Shown: positions 1 through 12,499, counted from the first letter of the stretch. The stretch is 64,000 nucleotides of DNA from Notamacropus eugenii (GCF_028372415.1 NC_092877.1:249049010-249113009); one strand, 5' to 3'. Made by a program: numbers and translations. Notes: generated by a model not told the origin, from the sequence alone.

Positions 1-144
1 TGATACATATATTCTTCAAAAAACCCTTTTATTTAAAATTTATATATTCTCAAATGCATATAAATACAGGCACAAGTCGAGAGTACGGTGTACACCCACA
101 TATACACACACATTTTTAGGTTGAATTCCATGTTTGAAATACAA

Positions 145-345
145 TGCACAGTAGAATGACTTCTGATCTTCGGAGTGAAAGACTGAGTGGTAATCCCAAC
201 CTTGCTATTTATTGCATCATTGAGCTTGGAAAAGTCATTGCCATTAGTATGCTTTATTATTTTTTCCTCTGTAAAATGAGATGGGATGGTTTAATTGACT
301 TCACATGTCTCTTTGAGCTACAGATTATAAATGTGACTAGAAGAA
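145..345 (+). repeat. CORE/MIR-type SINE remnant
   Basis: The segment has the order of a tRNA-derived CORE SINE. A tRNA-like head resembles the usual 'assigned tRNA ... gactgagt ... aatcccaacc' part. It is followed by a diverged 'aagtcattgcc' core and a 'ctgtaaaatgagatgg' segment. The tail ends in the 'gagctacagattataaatgtg' type common to marsupial CORE SINEs. It is strongly diverged, so the ends are approximate. The family name is inferred from layout, not from a search. Confidence 0.55.
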
Positions 346-925
346 ACAAATTATGTCTCAAGTCTGGATGAATGAACAGTGAGAAGGTATATGATCATCT
401 GAAAAGCATTAATGGTGATGAGTGGCTGAATGTGCTCTTCATTGCAAAATGTTTTTATTAGGAAACGCAATAGTTTTCAGATAAAATAAATGACGATATA
501 TAAAAATTGAAATTAAAGACAGTGATTTGATTGGGAATTAAAGGAACTGTAAGTTCCATACTGCTGCATCAGTTAGTAATTGTGCTACTTTGACAAGTCA
601 TTTTAATTCCGCACAGTTTATTTTCCTTATGCATATGTATGCATACATATATACATGCATATACGTATATATACACATACATAAATACACTCATATGTGT
701 ATATGAATCCACATACATATACATATAGGTACACACATACAGTAATACAAAAATTTATGAGAAAGTATAAAACAGTTTTATAAGTATTGATTTCATTCTT
801 CTAGAAGAATACTTGGTGCAAAAACTCCCTATACTTCAATTCAATGTCTTCTCTGCAACTTATCATATAGGAGAGGTATCCAGAGCACTGCAAGTAAAAT
901 GACTTTTAGGTCACAGAGAAGATTA
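346..925. other. No gene seen; AT-rich with ATAC/TATG tract
   Basis: No supportable coding or RNA gene. Positions about 625-745 are an imperfect tract of alternating purine-pyrimidine tetramers (TATG, CATA, TACA). It is probably a decayed microsatellite. Confidence 0.6.
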
Positions 926-999
<74 letters not shown>

Positions 1000-1019
1000 G
1001 CCTATCTATCTAGATAGGC

Positions 1020-1084
<65 letters not shown>
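926..1084. repeat. Inverted (CTAT)n / (GATA)n microsatellite hairpin
   Basis: About 20 CTAT/TATC units on the left are followed directly by about 18 GATA units on the right. The turn at 995-1024 is a 14-bp arm, a 2-base loop (1009-1010) and an exact reverse-complement arm. A TGCC/GGCA interruption sits symmetrically on both sides of the loop. The two tetranucleotide arms extend the pairing to roughly 70-80 bp each. A simple expansion gives one orientation only, so an inverted duplication or template-switch origin is inferred. Confidence 0.95.
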
Positions 1085-1088
1085 TTTA

Positions 1089-1117
1089 TTTGTGTGTGTG
1101 TGTGTATGTGTGTGTAT
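1089..1117. repeat. (TG)n microsatellite
   Basis: Short TG run interrupted by one TATG, directly downstream of the GATA hairpin. Confidence 0.9.
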
Positions 1118-1289
1118 TGGAGGAAGATGCTAAATTTTAATTTTTATGGCTCCATGTCTAACACTCTATGATGTTATCCCTAATGTACAGATAGGACAAA
1201 TACATAGGAGTTGTTTTGTTTTAGAATTTCCAGGGACCATAAGCAATTAAAGAAACAATGGGAATGTTGGTATGAAGCATTAATATTTT

Positions 1290-1540
1290 GAAGGCAACTG
1301 AGTGGGACAGTGGAATGAGTGTCAGGATAAATCAGGAAGACTCAAATGCAGCATCAGTCACTTAAAAGCTATGTAACCCAGGACAAACAATTTGATCTTA
1401 GTTTGCTTAGATTTAAAAGGAAATAATAATAGCACCCACTTTCTACAGTTTTTGTGAATATCAAATGAGATATCTGTACAGCACTTGGCACCATACCTGG
1501 CACATAGTAAGCACCATATAAATGTAATCTATTATTAGTA
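1290..1540 (+). repeat. MIR-type SINE
   Basis: Near full-length MIR layout: a tRNA-like head (about 1293-1350), a 'cagtcacttaaaagctatgtaac' core and a 'ggaaataataatagcacc' region. The MIR tail 'cctggcacatagtaagcacc ... aaatgtaatctattatta' is close to consensus. The tail is the best preserved part. The element is old and non-coding. Confidence 0.75.
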
Positions 1541-1639
1541 CAGTGTCACCAAGGAAGCCAAATATGAACTTCCACAAAACTTTCAGCGTGTCACTCTCAG
1601 TGACAGGGTTGGATATGATCTTTCCCGGTATAAGACTTC

Positions 1640-1641
<2 letters not shown>

Positions 1642-1679
<38 letters not shown>

Positions 1680-1700
1680 TACACACACACACACACATAC
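1642..1700. repeat. (TA)n(CA)n compound microsatellite
   Basis: Uninterrupted TA run followed by TACATA and a CA run. It lies 100 bp downstream of the MIR tail. Confidence 0.9.
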
Positions 1701-2054
1701 AGACACGTATATGAGTATATATATAATGAAATTCACAGAGAACAATCCATAACAACCACGTTATTTCTAACATAATAGATCACTGTCAATTTTATGTGTT
1801 TTAGGTTTAAAAATATTGAATCTAATTAATGTTAAAAGCAATGAAGAAAAATCAAACGTTTGAATTAACTTTCTATTTATATTTCAATTTTGAAAATGAA
1901 TTTTCTTTTTTAAGTACCAAGTAGTACCATGATAACATACCACTAATATTTGAGAATAAATAGAAATTATTGTGATGCTCTTGAGCAATGAAACGAACAT
2001 TATATTTGGAGTCAGCAGGTATGGAAGTATGAATATTCATAATTGTTTTTCTCG

Positions 2055-2140
2055 CATAATATGGTCAAGTCACATACTCTCACTATCGGTTCTATATAAT
2101 ATGAGGATAATAATGCATATGCTACCTTTCTCGCATGTTT
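2055..2140 (+). repeat. Possible MIR fragment
   Basis: The short match 'ggtcaagtcacatactctcac' followed by 'tgaggataataatgcatatg' resembles the MIR core region. It is very diverged and could be chance. Confidence 0.35.
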
Positions 2141-3224
2141 TTTGTGGGTGAGACTCACTTCCCAGTGCGTATTTGATAACTTGGCATACATAAGCATATT
2201 TGATAACTTGACATATGTAACACATTTATGCTTTAGGGTTTTCAAAGTACTTCTGTTGTTTAGTTGTTTTCAGTCATATATGATTATGTCATAAATGTAA
2301 AATATAATTTTGTATTACACATATGCATATATGTCTATCTTCCTGCTTTTCAAAATAATTAGTTCACTTGATAATTTTAAATTATATCATTTTATACATT
2401 TAAATACATATTTCTGAGAAAGCACCCATGTGGTTTATCAGACTGCCCAAGAGGCCCAGGGAATAAAAAGATAAATAACCTTTGCCTCTTCTGGAATTTG
2501 GCTAATATGAAATTTCTTCGAGTGTCAGTGTCTTCAGACTTTCTCTATTCTAAGAGACAGGATGCTAAATGAAAACAGAATACTACAAAACCAGCAAATT
2601 GAAGAATTCTGATTGTTACTGTATTAAACTTTGCCACCATTAATACAAACAAACAGATATGAGGGACCAAAGATCTAAATCTTAGGAACCTATGTATTAT
2701 GGGAAAAATGCAAAGTATAGAATGCATTTAAAAATCAGAAAGAGAAGAGCTATCATGACTAACTGAACAAATCGAAATCCATGCTAGCTCTGAATTACTT
2801 ATTGATTTAATAACAAAATCTTAACACCCGTTTTTGACAAATACACTTCACAAAACGAACATGAGGGTATAATCTGAGAGCATTAAAATGAAAATAAGTG
2901 ATGACTACTATCCACTGTGGATGAATTACATTTATTTATTTATTTTTTACAAATTGTCAATAATGAATACTCCCATGTGAAAATTTGAAAAAATGAAAAA
3001 AGAATTTATATGCCTCAAATATCATGTTGAAAAGAGCAAAAACTGAAAGATTCTTGTAATAAATATATATTGTAAAGCACAACTATTTTTTTTCATGGTT
3101 TACAGAATGTAGGCCTCATTTTCTACTTCAGTATATCTCATTTCTGTTAGGCATTGGGGTATCAAGTTTCATCATTGATCCACTGATAGTGTGGTCTTTG
3201 TACTTAAATGTCCTAAGGTTTTAT
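2141..3224. other. No gene seen
   Basis: AT-rich DNA with short frames only. I see no RNA gene, no recognisable repeat and no regulatory motif that I would defend. Confidence 0.5.
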
Positions 3225-3440
3225 TGCATAAATTCTTCCCTAGGTTCTGCTTACTTCACATTGCATCAGTTTCTTTAAGTTTTCTCAATTTTCTCTCAGA
3301 AAATATTCCTTTCATAATTTCTTATATTTTGAAGGTATTCTATTACAATTTTCTACCATATTATTTCCACGGATTCTCCAAATAATTAGTTTCCTCCTTA
3401 TTTTTCAAATCTTGGTCATCACAAAAAGCCAGATATTATA
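3225..3440 (-). repeat. Old L1 3'-end remnant (antisense)
   Basis: The plus strand reads 'ggttctgcttacttcacattgcatcagttt' and onward, with the order of the antisense strand of marsupial L1 3' sequence. The same motif is clearer at 38.7 kb, where the L1 assignment is firm. Strong divergence puts it among the older L1 copies here. Confidence 0.5.
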
Positions 3441-3559
3441 AAGTTCAATAAGAATCTCAAATTGATAGAATACTATTTCCCCCTAACATGTCTAAGTCAA
3501 AAGATCAGAGGCATACTGCAGATATAGTATATCAAAATTGTAGTTACTCATAAGATTTA

Positions 3560-3660
3560 ACTTAGAAGATATCTTAGAGATCATCTCACCATTAAACTTT
3601 TTCACAGATGAATGAAAACATAGTTTCATGCCATGTTTATTCACATGACAAAGTAATTGG
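3560..3660 (-). repeat. Possible MIR fragment
   Basis: 'cttagagatcatctcacc' followed by an 'acagatgaatgaaaaca' segment resembles the antisense of a MIR/CORE SINE. It is short and weak. Confidence 0.35.
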
Positions 3661-4109
3661 CCTAATAAAAGTACAATTGAGTTTGGAAATCAGAAGATGA
3701 CGGTGATTGGATCAAAATAGTATTATGTTTAGAATTTTTTAAGAAAATCATGGGGTATTGAATTTAAGCAGATTTCAGGTTTTATTTATTCAGATCTACA
3801 CAGGACATCTGGTATAATGCTTTTTGCCCAACCTTTTACTAACGTCTGTGAGGAGAGAAGTCACTATTTTAAAAACCTATTTCCTATTAAATAACTAGTT
3901 GCAAGTAAATTTGTTCCTTGCACTAAACTAACATCAGGGTCTGTAATATTTCTATATGTACCATTTTACTTTACTTTCTTTTCTGTGTTACAGAAATTCA
4001 AATATTGCAAGATAACTATCATATCCTGACAACGACTTCTGTCATCTAAAATAAACATCATCTTTTACTATATATGACATTATTTTCAGGTCCTACTTCT
4101 TCTTGGTTA

Positions 4110-4480
4110 TTTTCCTCTGAGTGCTCTCTTGAATACTAATATCTTTCCTAAATGTAGCAACCAGAGTGTGACACAATATTTCAGAAAACATCTGACTGAA
4201 CAGATTACCTTGAGATTATTGAATCTGTTGTACTGGACGTTTACGCCTTTATCAATGTATCTGAAAGTTGTACTTAAATTTTAGGTTCTCGTGGTACACT
4301 ATTGATTCATGTTGAGTTTTCAGGATTTGCTATCTTTATTTATCTATTACTTTCAGATAAACGACAATATACAGATGCCTGCCTCATTTTGTAATTGATT
4401 CTTTTAAATAAAATCTGTCAGAAGCATAAATTTAAATTATTTTTGTCAGATCTTATCCTACCATGGATAAGTAAATATTT
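4110..4480 (-). repeat. L3/CR1 LINE remnant
   Basis: The plus strand has, in order, features of the antisense strand of the CR1/L3 reverse-transcriptase region: 'atctttcctaaatgtagcaacc', 'acacaatatttcagaaaac', 'gattcatgttgagttt' and an 'aataaaatctgtcag' segment. Similar order recurs at 41.6-42.5 kb and 51.4-52.1 kb, where RT-like residues can be read. No open frame survives. Confidence 0.6.
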
Positions 4481-6735
4481 CCCTAGCTGACAAATGACCT
4501 GCAAGTGCCTTTTCTCATTTCAATAACAAATAAACAACGAAGCACATTTCACAGAAGGATCAGCCAAAGGAAGGTCAAACTTTTCTGGAGAGCACTTTAG
4601 AACTATACAACAAAGGCTATTAAAGTGTAATGTAATTTAACCTGTTGATATAACTACTTGCCATTTATCACAAATAAGGTCAATCACAAAGGAAAATGAC
4701 CTACACATACAAAACATTTGTAGTACTTTTTTGTAGTAGTAGTATTTGTTGCTGTTTGGAGTGTTCTTTATAATTTAGTAGTAGGAGGAGCATAAACTCA
4801 GTAGTAGTGTAGTGATAGAAGTAGAAGTGATCATGATGATCATGATGATGATGAGGATGATGAAATAAAATTGCTATGTGATGATTGGGGAATAACTAAA
4901 CAATTATGGAATATAAATGTAAAGGTGTATTACTATGACATAAGAAATTACAAGTGCAGTGCATTCAAGGAAAGCTGGAAAGAGCTACTTTAATTAGCAA
5001 AACCAGGGCAAAAAATCATAAAATTATCAAAATAATACAAAGAAAGCCATTTAGAAGGACTATAACATAAATCAATGCAATGACTAGGGAAATAGTCGAG
5101 TTAAGATGGTTGATGAGAAACCATGTTCTCTAACACTTAGTATGAAGTTGATGGGCTAAGGCACAGAATTAGACTTATATTTGGAAAAGTAGTGTTTTTT
5201 TTTCTGACTCACTGATAAAAAGGGAAGCAGGAATAGAGATGAAAAATAAAAAGGGTGAGGAGGAAGGAAAAGAACTTCAGCAAATTTATTTCAAATACAC
5301 GAAAACTCAAAAGTTAAGAAAAGACCACAAGAAAATCGAGAATTTATTGTATTACCACATTAAACTTAATGTATGCTTTTAAAAATAAACTGCATATTAA
5401 TGTTGATGATTAAGTTCACAATAAAAAAGTTAAAGTGGGATTATGGTTTATACGTATTTGAAAGGCTTCCATATGAAACTGAAATTAATTTCATTCTTGA
5501 TCATAGAGAGCAGAACTAGGATCTATATACAAAAGATACAGATAATCATTTCTTTCAATTACAAGGGAAATTTTCCAATTAGAATAATCCAAATGTGGAA
5601 TAATTTATTTTACATAGTTCATTCTTCAGAGTGAGTTATTTTCAAGTGATTCCTTATGACCAGCTTTAGGGGGTAGGTAATTGGATTACGTAACTTCTAA
5701 GGTTCCTTTCCATTTAGAAATGCTATGGGTTTTTGAAGTGCCTCACCTAAAGACACGCGAAATGGCAAGAATGCTGACCATACTGTCTAGAGTTCTGTGT
5801 CGTATATTTGACAGAGGACGCATGCAAATTGTTTTACATCAAGGATATCGAGACAATAGAATTCACGCCATTCAAAAATTGGTTGAAGGATCCAGGATAA
5901 TTTTACCTAGATGAGAGAAGTTTGAAGAGAGGAGGACACTACTACAGTTTTCCTGTATTGAAAATTCTCATACATGGGCAACACATTCATTTTCTTTTTT
6001 GATTGGCCTCAAAAGAGAGAATCAGGATCAAAGTGCAGCATATAGATAGGCAGCAAATTTACATTATTTTAATGAAAAATATCCTTGCAAGTACAGATTT
6101 TCCAAAATATGGAATATGCTTTCTTGAGAGGGGCTGAGTTTTGCATAATAAGACATTTTGTCAGAGATGCTGTAGATCATGTTTGTTTCTTGACTACTAG
6201 TTGGACAAGATGAATTTTGAAGCTCTTTAAATCCTCTAACTTGACTTGTTTGTGAAACTAAAATAGAGCTCTGTATTGGAAAACAAAGAATAAAGATGCA
6301 TTTTAATTTGAGAGTAAAACATAAAAAAGGCATGAAGTATAAAAGTATTTACTGAAGAGTTTAATGAAACTTTGTTTTTAGTAAACATATCTTGTCTTTT
6401 TTCTACATTTAATACGAGTATTTGACAAAAAGGGAAAGTGCTAAGCATTTTTTCCTCTTTGCTTTACTAGATGATACTTTTAGCATTTGACTTAATGTTA
6501 ATCATAAAAGTAGTTAACACCTATTGAATATTCTAGAACAAGTAAATACTGTGGAATTATAAAAATTTTCGCTTATGCTTACTTCTCTTTCAAATAGAGA
6601 AATTAACAAATAATCATATATCATATATATGTATATAATAGAGAGAATGAATAAATCAGTGTAAATAATATTTACATATTTAAATAAAATGTATTGATTC
6701 ATATATTTTTATGAATATATATGAACTCAGATATT
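4481..6735. other. No gene seen; small TGATGA tract
   Basis: Long stretch of AT-rich DNA without recognisable genes. About 4828-4862 carries a short ATGATG/ATCATG repeat. Open frames below 100 codons (for example 5681-5914 and 6064-6333) have no family resemblance I can name and look like chance frames. Confidence 0.5.
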
Positions 6736-6739
6736 TGCT

Positions 6740-6830
6740 AACCTTGCAACTCTAGGCAAGTCACTGAATGTATGTTTTGCTCAATTTGCTCATCTATAAA
6801 AGGATGACCTACTCTTCACGGTAATTATGA
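6740..6830 (+). repeat. MIR-type SINE fragment
   Basis: 'gcaactctaggcaagtcactgaa' followed by 'tttgctcatctataaaaggatg' matches the order of the MIR core. Only the core is left. Confidence 0.45.
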
Positions 6831-7264
6831 TAGCTGAGTTCTTATGCCATCTCTAATACCTTTCATTCTCCTCAACCTAGTTAATCTTTCCCAATTTCAT
6901 CATTTGTGAAATGTAGCTTCACTTAAATATTTATTTGCAGGTGTATCTTAAGAATTAAATTAGATAATGTGATTAAAGTATATGGTGAAGCTTAATATAC
7001 TATTTTCTGCTTAGATGAGTTTTTCTATAAAACATAGTCATAGCACCATATGTGTCATTAAAATAACTGAAGGTTGGGCTGGTGGTCAGATTAAAGTTTG
7101 AAGGAGTAAAATTAAAATTAACTCAGTTTGAATAATTTCTTATTTTTTTTTTAAATTTGAGATGAGGAATTGATCCATTTCCTGTAGCTGCTTTCAAGGT
7201 TTTTGAAATAAAGGTGACCAGATGCAGAATGTTTGTGTCAGAGATTACTGTTTTTTCTAATCAA
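6831..7264. other. No gene seen
   Basis: AT-rich single-copy-looking DNA with one T-rich tract near 7141. Nothing recognised. Confidence 0.5.
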
Positions 7265-7790
7265 TTCAATTTTTATTCCATTTTAGTTTTCAAATTCTCG
7301 TCCTTCTTCTATCCGTCATCACCACGCCACTCTAGAGAAGGCCAGCATTTCACACACACACACACACACACAAACACACACGTACTCATGTATATGTGTA
7401 TGTATGTATATACAGATATATACATACATATATATACAGATATATACATACATACATACACGTATAAAACCAATCATACTATATAACTTCTCATTTTCAG
7501 TTCTTTCTCTGCAGGTGGATAGAATCTTCCTTCATACGTCCATTGTAGCTAATTTAAGTATAACACTCAGAATAGTTCATTCATTCACAGTTATTCTTTA
7601 AACAGTACTGCTGTTACTATGTTCTCTTGTCTCTGTTCATTTTACTCTTCATTATTGCATGCAAATCTTTCTATATTTTTCTAAAATAAGCCGGATCTTA
7701 TTTTTTAAGTGGTATTACATCACTGAGTCATTATTAAATGAAGTAGTAAACCTAGTCTTCATATTGATTGCATGTAATAAAGATGAAAAT
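7265..7790 (-). repeat. Old L1 3'-UTR remnant with embedded microsatellite
   Basis: After a CA/ATAC tract at 7350-7460, the plus strand reads 'ctgcaggtggatagaatctt', then 'cattcacagttattc', 'ctgttactatgttctcttg' and a 'tgcatgcaaatctttc' segment. This is the order of the antisense L1 3' UTR also seen at 38.6 kb and 47.5 kb. It is diverged and non-coding. Confidence 0.6.
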
Positions 7791-8309
7791 TCTCCATAGA
7801 AACTGACCATCTTAAATTTTATGAAATTTAAATCCTGGAAATATCATATAATTTCAATTTTTTTTGAGTTACATTGAAAAAAAAAACTTCATGGTATTGC
7901 CAGGAACAATATCAACAGACACTTTTAAGTCTACTAATAGTACATTGGATGCTGTAATTCCTTGTAATCAAACCTGGTGAACACGTCTCAAGTCAATGAA
8001 TAGGTAATGTATTCCACTGGACACAGCTGTAATGTTCTACATGTGACCTACGTTTTGAAGTAATTAGTCCCAGGGGGCTGTTGAAATTTTCCAAAAGTCA
8101 TGAAATGAAGACATACTTTTAAAGGGAGAATAAATAGCTCAAATGCCTTTCATATGAGACAGAAATTTTTCACTCTCTTTAATAAAATCCAATAAGGAAA
8201 AAGGAATTCAAAAACTTTCTAAGACTCTACATCACCTTCTAGAGGAGACACTTTATAGTAACCTACTTCAGATGTAATTATTTCCTTAATTTTATCATGG
8301 AATTCCATT
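7791..8309. other. No gene seen
   Basis: AT-rich DNA without recognisable elements. Confidence 0.5.
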
Positions 8310-8465
8310 GATTTCTGTCTCCTACCTGCATGTGTCTCTTTGTTTTTCCTACTGAATTATGAATTACATCAGTGCAGAATTTTTCTTCATTTTTGTCCTA
8401 GCACAGATCAAAATTCATTGCACAGAATAAAATGTAAATATTTGTTGAATTCTATTCATAACAGA
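8310..8465 (+). repeat. L2-type LINE 3' end remnant
   Basis: 'ttgtcctagcacagatcaaa' followed by 'gcacagaataaaatgtaaatatttgttgaat' fits the L2 3' terminus (…tagcacagtgcc … aataaatgtttgttgaat…). Old and diverged. Confidence 0.5.
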
Positions 8466-8559
8466 ATGAATATTACACTTTAACGAAAATGAAGAAGCAA
8501 AGACAAAATCTATGATTGAATAATGATGGATGTGGTGTCACTTGAATTCAGAAGGAAAA

Positions 8560-8700
8560 GCAGATTTATTTACCAATTCAGCAACTATTTTTCAAATGCA
8601 TTCTATGCAAATAACACTTTGTCAGACTCTGTATAGCTATACACAAAAATCAAACATTCTGTGGTCTCAAGGAATGTAATTATAATGGAGAAGAATTGTC
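8560..8700 (+). repeat. Possible old retroposon fragment
   Basis: 'agcaactatttttcaaatgc', 'ctatacacaaaaatcaaac' and 'ctcaaggaatgtaattataatgg' follow the order of a mammalian old-LINE/MIR segment (…tactatgtgc … tcaaggagcttacattctaat…). I cannot assign a family. Confidence 0.35.
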
Positions 8701-9659
8701 AATGTAAATATCACAGAATCTTTAAAACATAAGGATCATTTTGAGATGTGAAAAAAGTGAAGATTTTGTTTTCAAAATATTGATATCATTTATGTTTACA
8801 TCACTTACATTGTTCATTAGCTATCCCTTTCTTTTCTTCCAGAGAGTCATTCCTTATGGAATCATCCATAAAACAGAATGGGGAAAAACAAACATACATA
8901 ATTTAACAAAATTAAAGAACGCACCAAACTAGTCGTTAACAATAGTCCCTGAACTTGGGCAAAGAAGAGAGAGGGATTTTCTTGAACATGCTTCTTTTGA
9001 GTCAATTTTGTTTATAATTTCATAGCATCTAGTTTTCCCTGCTTTGCTGTCATAATGAGTGCCTGAATTATGATCAACATAGTTTAAATGAAAAGACCAA
9101 TCATAGAATAAAAAATTAAGAAGTAATTAATTTAGCAGCCATTTGACCAAATCATGCTCAGAAGTCACTCTTTAATGCAACACACCCAATATAAGATCAT
9201 CCAACTCTATAGGAAGATGTATAAGAAAGGGTGAACTCAGTACCTCCAAGGGTAAGCTAGTCTGCTTTTTTTATAGATCCTACATAAATCCTACTTTTAC
9301 AGAAAGCCTACATTCATTCTATTTTTAACTTTCGCTCACTTTTTTGGATTTTCTTCTCTGTGGCTAAGCACAATAAGTCTAATTGCACTTTAGCAAGAAA
9401 ACCTTTTAAAATGTTTGCAGACAGACTTTCTTCTCTTTTTCAAGCTACATATTCTTACTTCCTTCAAGTAATCCTTTTATAGACTCAGGGCCCTTCAAAA
9501 TCTGGTGTGCCTTTCCTTGAGTCTAACTTCTCTAAGTAGCCAATGCATTTTCTAGATGATTGTGTCAAGGACTAAATATAATATTTCATGTATGTGATAA
9601 CCAAGACGGAGTGAAATGAAAATATTACATCCTAATTCCTAGCAACTATACTTAAAAAT
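8701..9659. other. No gene seen
   Basis: Nothing recognisable except short chance frames. Confidence 0.5.
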
Positions 9660-9757
9660 AAGTATACAGAGTAAGAAAAACCTCAGTTGAATTCCTGACT
9701 CAAGAAGCTTACTAGCTGCCTGGCATTTGGCAAGTCACTTAATCTCTAATTGCCCTG
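9660..9757 (+). repeat. MIR fragment
   Basis: 'agcttactagctgcctggcatttggcaagtcacttaatc' is a clear MIR/CORE SINE core. It directly precedes a second SINE. Confidence 0.5.
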
Positions 9758-9761
9758 GATG

Positions 9762-9990
9762 CAGGTATGTGCTTTAGTGAATAGAGTGTTGGACCCAGAA
9801 TCATGGAGATCCGAGTTCAAATTTGGCCTCAAATGCTCAGTGACTATGTGAACTTGCACCAATCACTAAACCTCTCTGCCTTAATTCACTGCAAAGGGAA
9901 ATGGCAGGCCACTCAAGTATCTTTGCCAAAAAAAAATAAAAATAACCATACTAGCTCACAACGAATCAAATATGACTGAATTACAATACT
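9762..9990 (+). repeat. Marsupial tRNA-derived SINE
   Basis: The head is 'agtgaatagagtgttggaccc' with 'gatccgagttcaaatttggcc' (a B-box-like GTTCAAATT). The core is 'ggaaatggcaggccactcaagtatctttgcc', with an A-rich break and the tail 'atatgactgaatt'. This is the marsupial SINE layout in which 'ggaaatggcaaaccactccagtatctttgcc' is diagnostic. Confidence 0.75.
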
Positions 9991-10084
9991 TTTATGAAAT
10001 TCAGGATTATATTAGTTTATTTTCTGCCACGACACTTTTGTTTGGCAATATGACTAATTGTCTTAAAAACTTACCCATTTTCCA

Positions 10085-10375
10085 AATTTCTACTTCCAAC
10101 AGGAATCTCATCTTCATCCACCATTTTATAGTGCTCCTCTTTTGAAAACAACATTTTTATTCATTTTGTCTTTTTACTATGTCCATGCTAATCTGTCCCC
10201 TAAGACTCCACCTCCAACACATATTAGGAATAGAATGTAAGCTCATCCAGGTCCAGAACTGGTTAATTTTTGTCTTTGTGCCCCAGTGCTTGGCAAAATA
10301 TCTTGCCCTTTGCAGACAATATTTGTTCAATAATATTAAGTGGAACAGTCAAGTGTATTATCCTGTGGAGTTCAG
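10085..10375 (+). repeat. L2 LINE 3' end
   Basis: 'aatagaatgtaagctcatccagg' followed by 'tttgtctttgtgccccagtgcttggc' and 'caatatttgttcaataat' fits the L2 3' untranslated end. Upstream sequence to about 10085 is weakly L2-like. No protein remains. Confidence 0.6.
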
Positions 10376-10711
10376 TGCAGAGCTCTTTTAAATTTAACAT
10401 CAGTCACTAGTCTTTGAGTTTAGCTATTCAAAGAGTTTCCAATTGATCTAATTGTACTGTATGCTATCTAATATAACACATATCTCTCCATTTTTCCAGA
10501 AGAATGAGATACTTTCTTAAATGTTCTACTTAAATTGATAACATAGTTGTTCATTCTTTCATGAGAATGATAGTTAAGGACACCTGTCCAAAAAAGTAAA
10601 TGCATTTAATATAACATTACCTATTATTGCCTATTTGAGCTTTGTTTCCTTCTCAGGAATTGGGCATCTGTAAGTTTTATGATATGAACTTGAATTTATT
10701 AGCAATCAAGG
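10376..10711. other. No gene seen
   Basis: AT-rich DNA without recognisable features. Confidence 0.5.
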
Positions 10712-10975
10712 TAAAGCTAGGTAAGACAGTGGATAGCTCTAGACCAAGAATCTGAAAGGCTTGAATTTAAATCCAGTGTCAGTCACTTAATGACTATGTG
10801 ACACTGAGAAAATCACTTAACCTCAGCAAGGTTTAATTTCCTCATCTGCAAAATGGGTGCAATAATACCACTTGACTGAGGGTTGTTATGAGAATCAGTT
10901 GAGATCATATTTGAAATTACTTGACGAACCTTCAAAGAGATGCATAAATGCTAGCCATTATTGTCATTAGTAATG
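10712..10975 (+). repeat. Marsupial CORE-SINE
   Basis: Full layout: head 'gctaggtaagacagtggatag', B-box-like 'gaatttaaatccagtgtcag', core 'aatcacttaacctcag', 'cctcatctgcaaaatgggtgc', and tail 'ataaatgctagccattattg'. It is one of the best preserved SINEs in the window. Confidence 0.8.
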
Positions 10976-12450
10976 TTCACTGACCTAAGTTTATAGAAGT
11001 TATTCTCTTTATAAAAATGGGCATGTGTCATTTTACAATCCAGCAACACTTCATTTATTCTACACAACATTTTAAATGCGATTAATTCATCAATCAATGC
11101 CAAAAGTTTTTTTTTTTAATTTTCCTTTAGATATACAATTATCCCTTCTACATTGTGATTTTCTCCATCACAGTTTTCATATATCTGAGGTTGGCATAAG
11201 GAATTAAATGGAACTTTGGGGGGAGTTCTGTGGAAGCTGCAGATGATATGTGAAGGCAAGCAGATGACACAGAGTCTATGACCAAATGCTTAACCCAGAT
11301 TGTACAATAACGTACCATGAACATCCCATAAAAGAACAAAAATCAGACTTCTCTGGTACGACGGGAGGGTCAAAAATTACATGGGATTTTTCAGTTCAAG
11401 AGGCTTCTGCCTTACTAACCCTCAGATGTGGAAGGGATAACTATATTTCATTTTTATCATACAATTCATATGCATCAGGGTCAGGTATCTTTCTATTGAC
11501 ACTGCATTTAGATTCCTTTACTGAGCATTTTGTTTTTCTTGTTTTGCTGGCTCTAATTCAAAGGTAATTCTCCTTTCTGGGGGAAAAATATGACAAATTA
11601 AGCATTGCAATTCTCTCCTTCTCTGGCCTCACTCCATTATCTAGTGTTATGACCACATTCACCCTAAGCAGTAGTTTTATCTCTTCTTTGATGCTTTTCT
11701 TCCTCACAATATAGCTTTAAAAGATTACTATGGTGTCCTTCATTTTATCATTCCTGAATATTCACCAAAATCATTTCGATTCATGTCCTCACAATTTGAT
11801 TCTTGCGAGGTCCCCATCTTTTTTAGGGCTAGTTTCACGTATGGGATGTTTGTGTATGTGAACTTTCATGATTTTCTTTCGGAAAAAAAAGAAAAAAAGA
11901 ATCAGCGTAAGGAACAAACTCAAACCCGGGAACTCTGTCTCTAAATGAAGAACAAGCACTTGTTGACTGAATAATTGGTTGATTGATTGAATGAATGACA
12001 TACCTATTAAGTATCCACTCTGTGAAGAGCAGTAAAATAAACACATGAAGATGTAAAATTACAACAACCTAGCACTTTCCAAAAATGATAAAGAATGTTT
12101 AGGTTAAAATAGCCATTTTTGTAAAGAATGATGAAACTTCCTACCTGAATTTTAAATTCCCGTAGTCCTTCTCAGGTAATTGGAGGGGGGACACAAAATG
12201 GTTCAAAGTCTGATTGTATTTTTTTCTGGTTCTGGTCCCTCTTCATAATGTTGCAACACATTCATTATACAGGGTATTTGTCACTTTTTTAATAGGTCAT
12301 TTTAAGGTTCACTTTTGAAATTCAATATAACACCTTACATATGTTAATTGGTGTTACAATAGGGAAAAATATTCTTAATGGGTAGAGGTAATAGCATTTC
12401 AGAAGGCTTTGAAGAATTCCAACAGCAACTATATGAAAGAACCTGAAAAG
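10976..12450. other. No gene seen; unclassified non-coding DNA
   Basis: No gene is supportable. Positions 11140-11600 have higher complexity than their surroundings and contain a 93-codon open frame (11286-11567) without recognisable domains. This could be an old unclassified repeat. About 11965-12040 has a SINE/L2-like 'ttggttgattgattgaatg' stretch. Confidence 0.45.
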
Positions 12451-12461
12451 ACATTCTTTTT
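12451..12461. repeat. Left TSD of HAL1 copy 1
   Basis: ACATTCTTTTT, identical to 15225-15235 on the far side of the element. The right copy is followed by AA, giving an L1-endonuclease-like TTTTT/AA nick site on the plus strand. Confidence 0.9.
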
Positions 12462-12499
12462 ATTTTTTTTTAATTTTTATTTATTTAACTTTTAATATT

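Noticed and set aside
926..1084. Regularly spaced repeats that might suggest a CRISPR-like array
   Set aside because: Tetranucleotide microsatellite without spacers, in a vertebrate genome.
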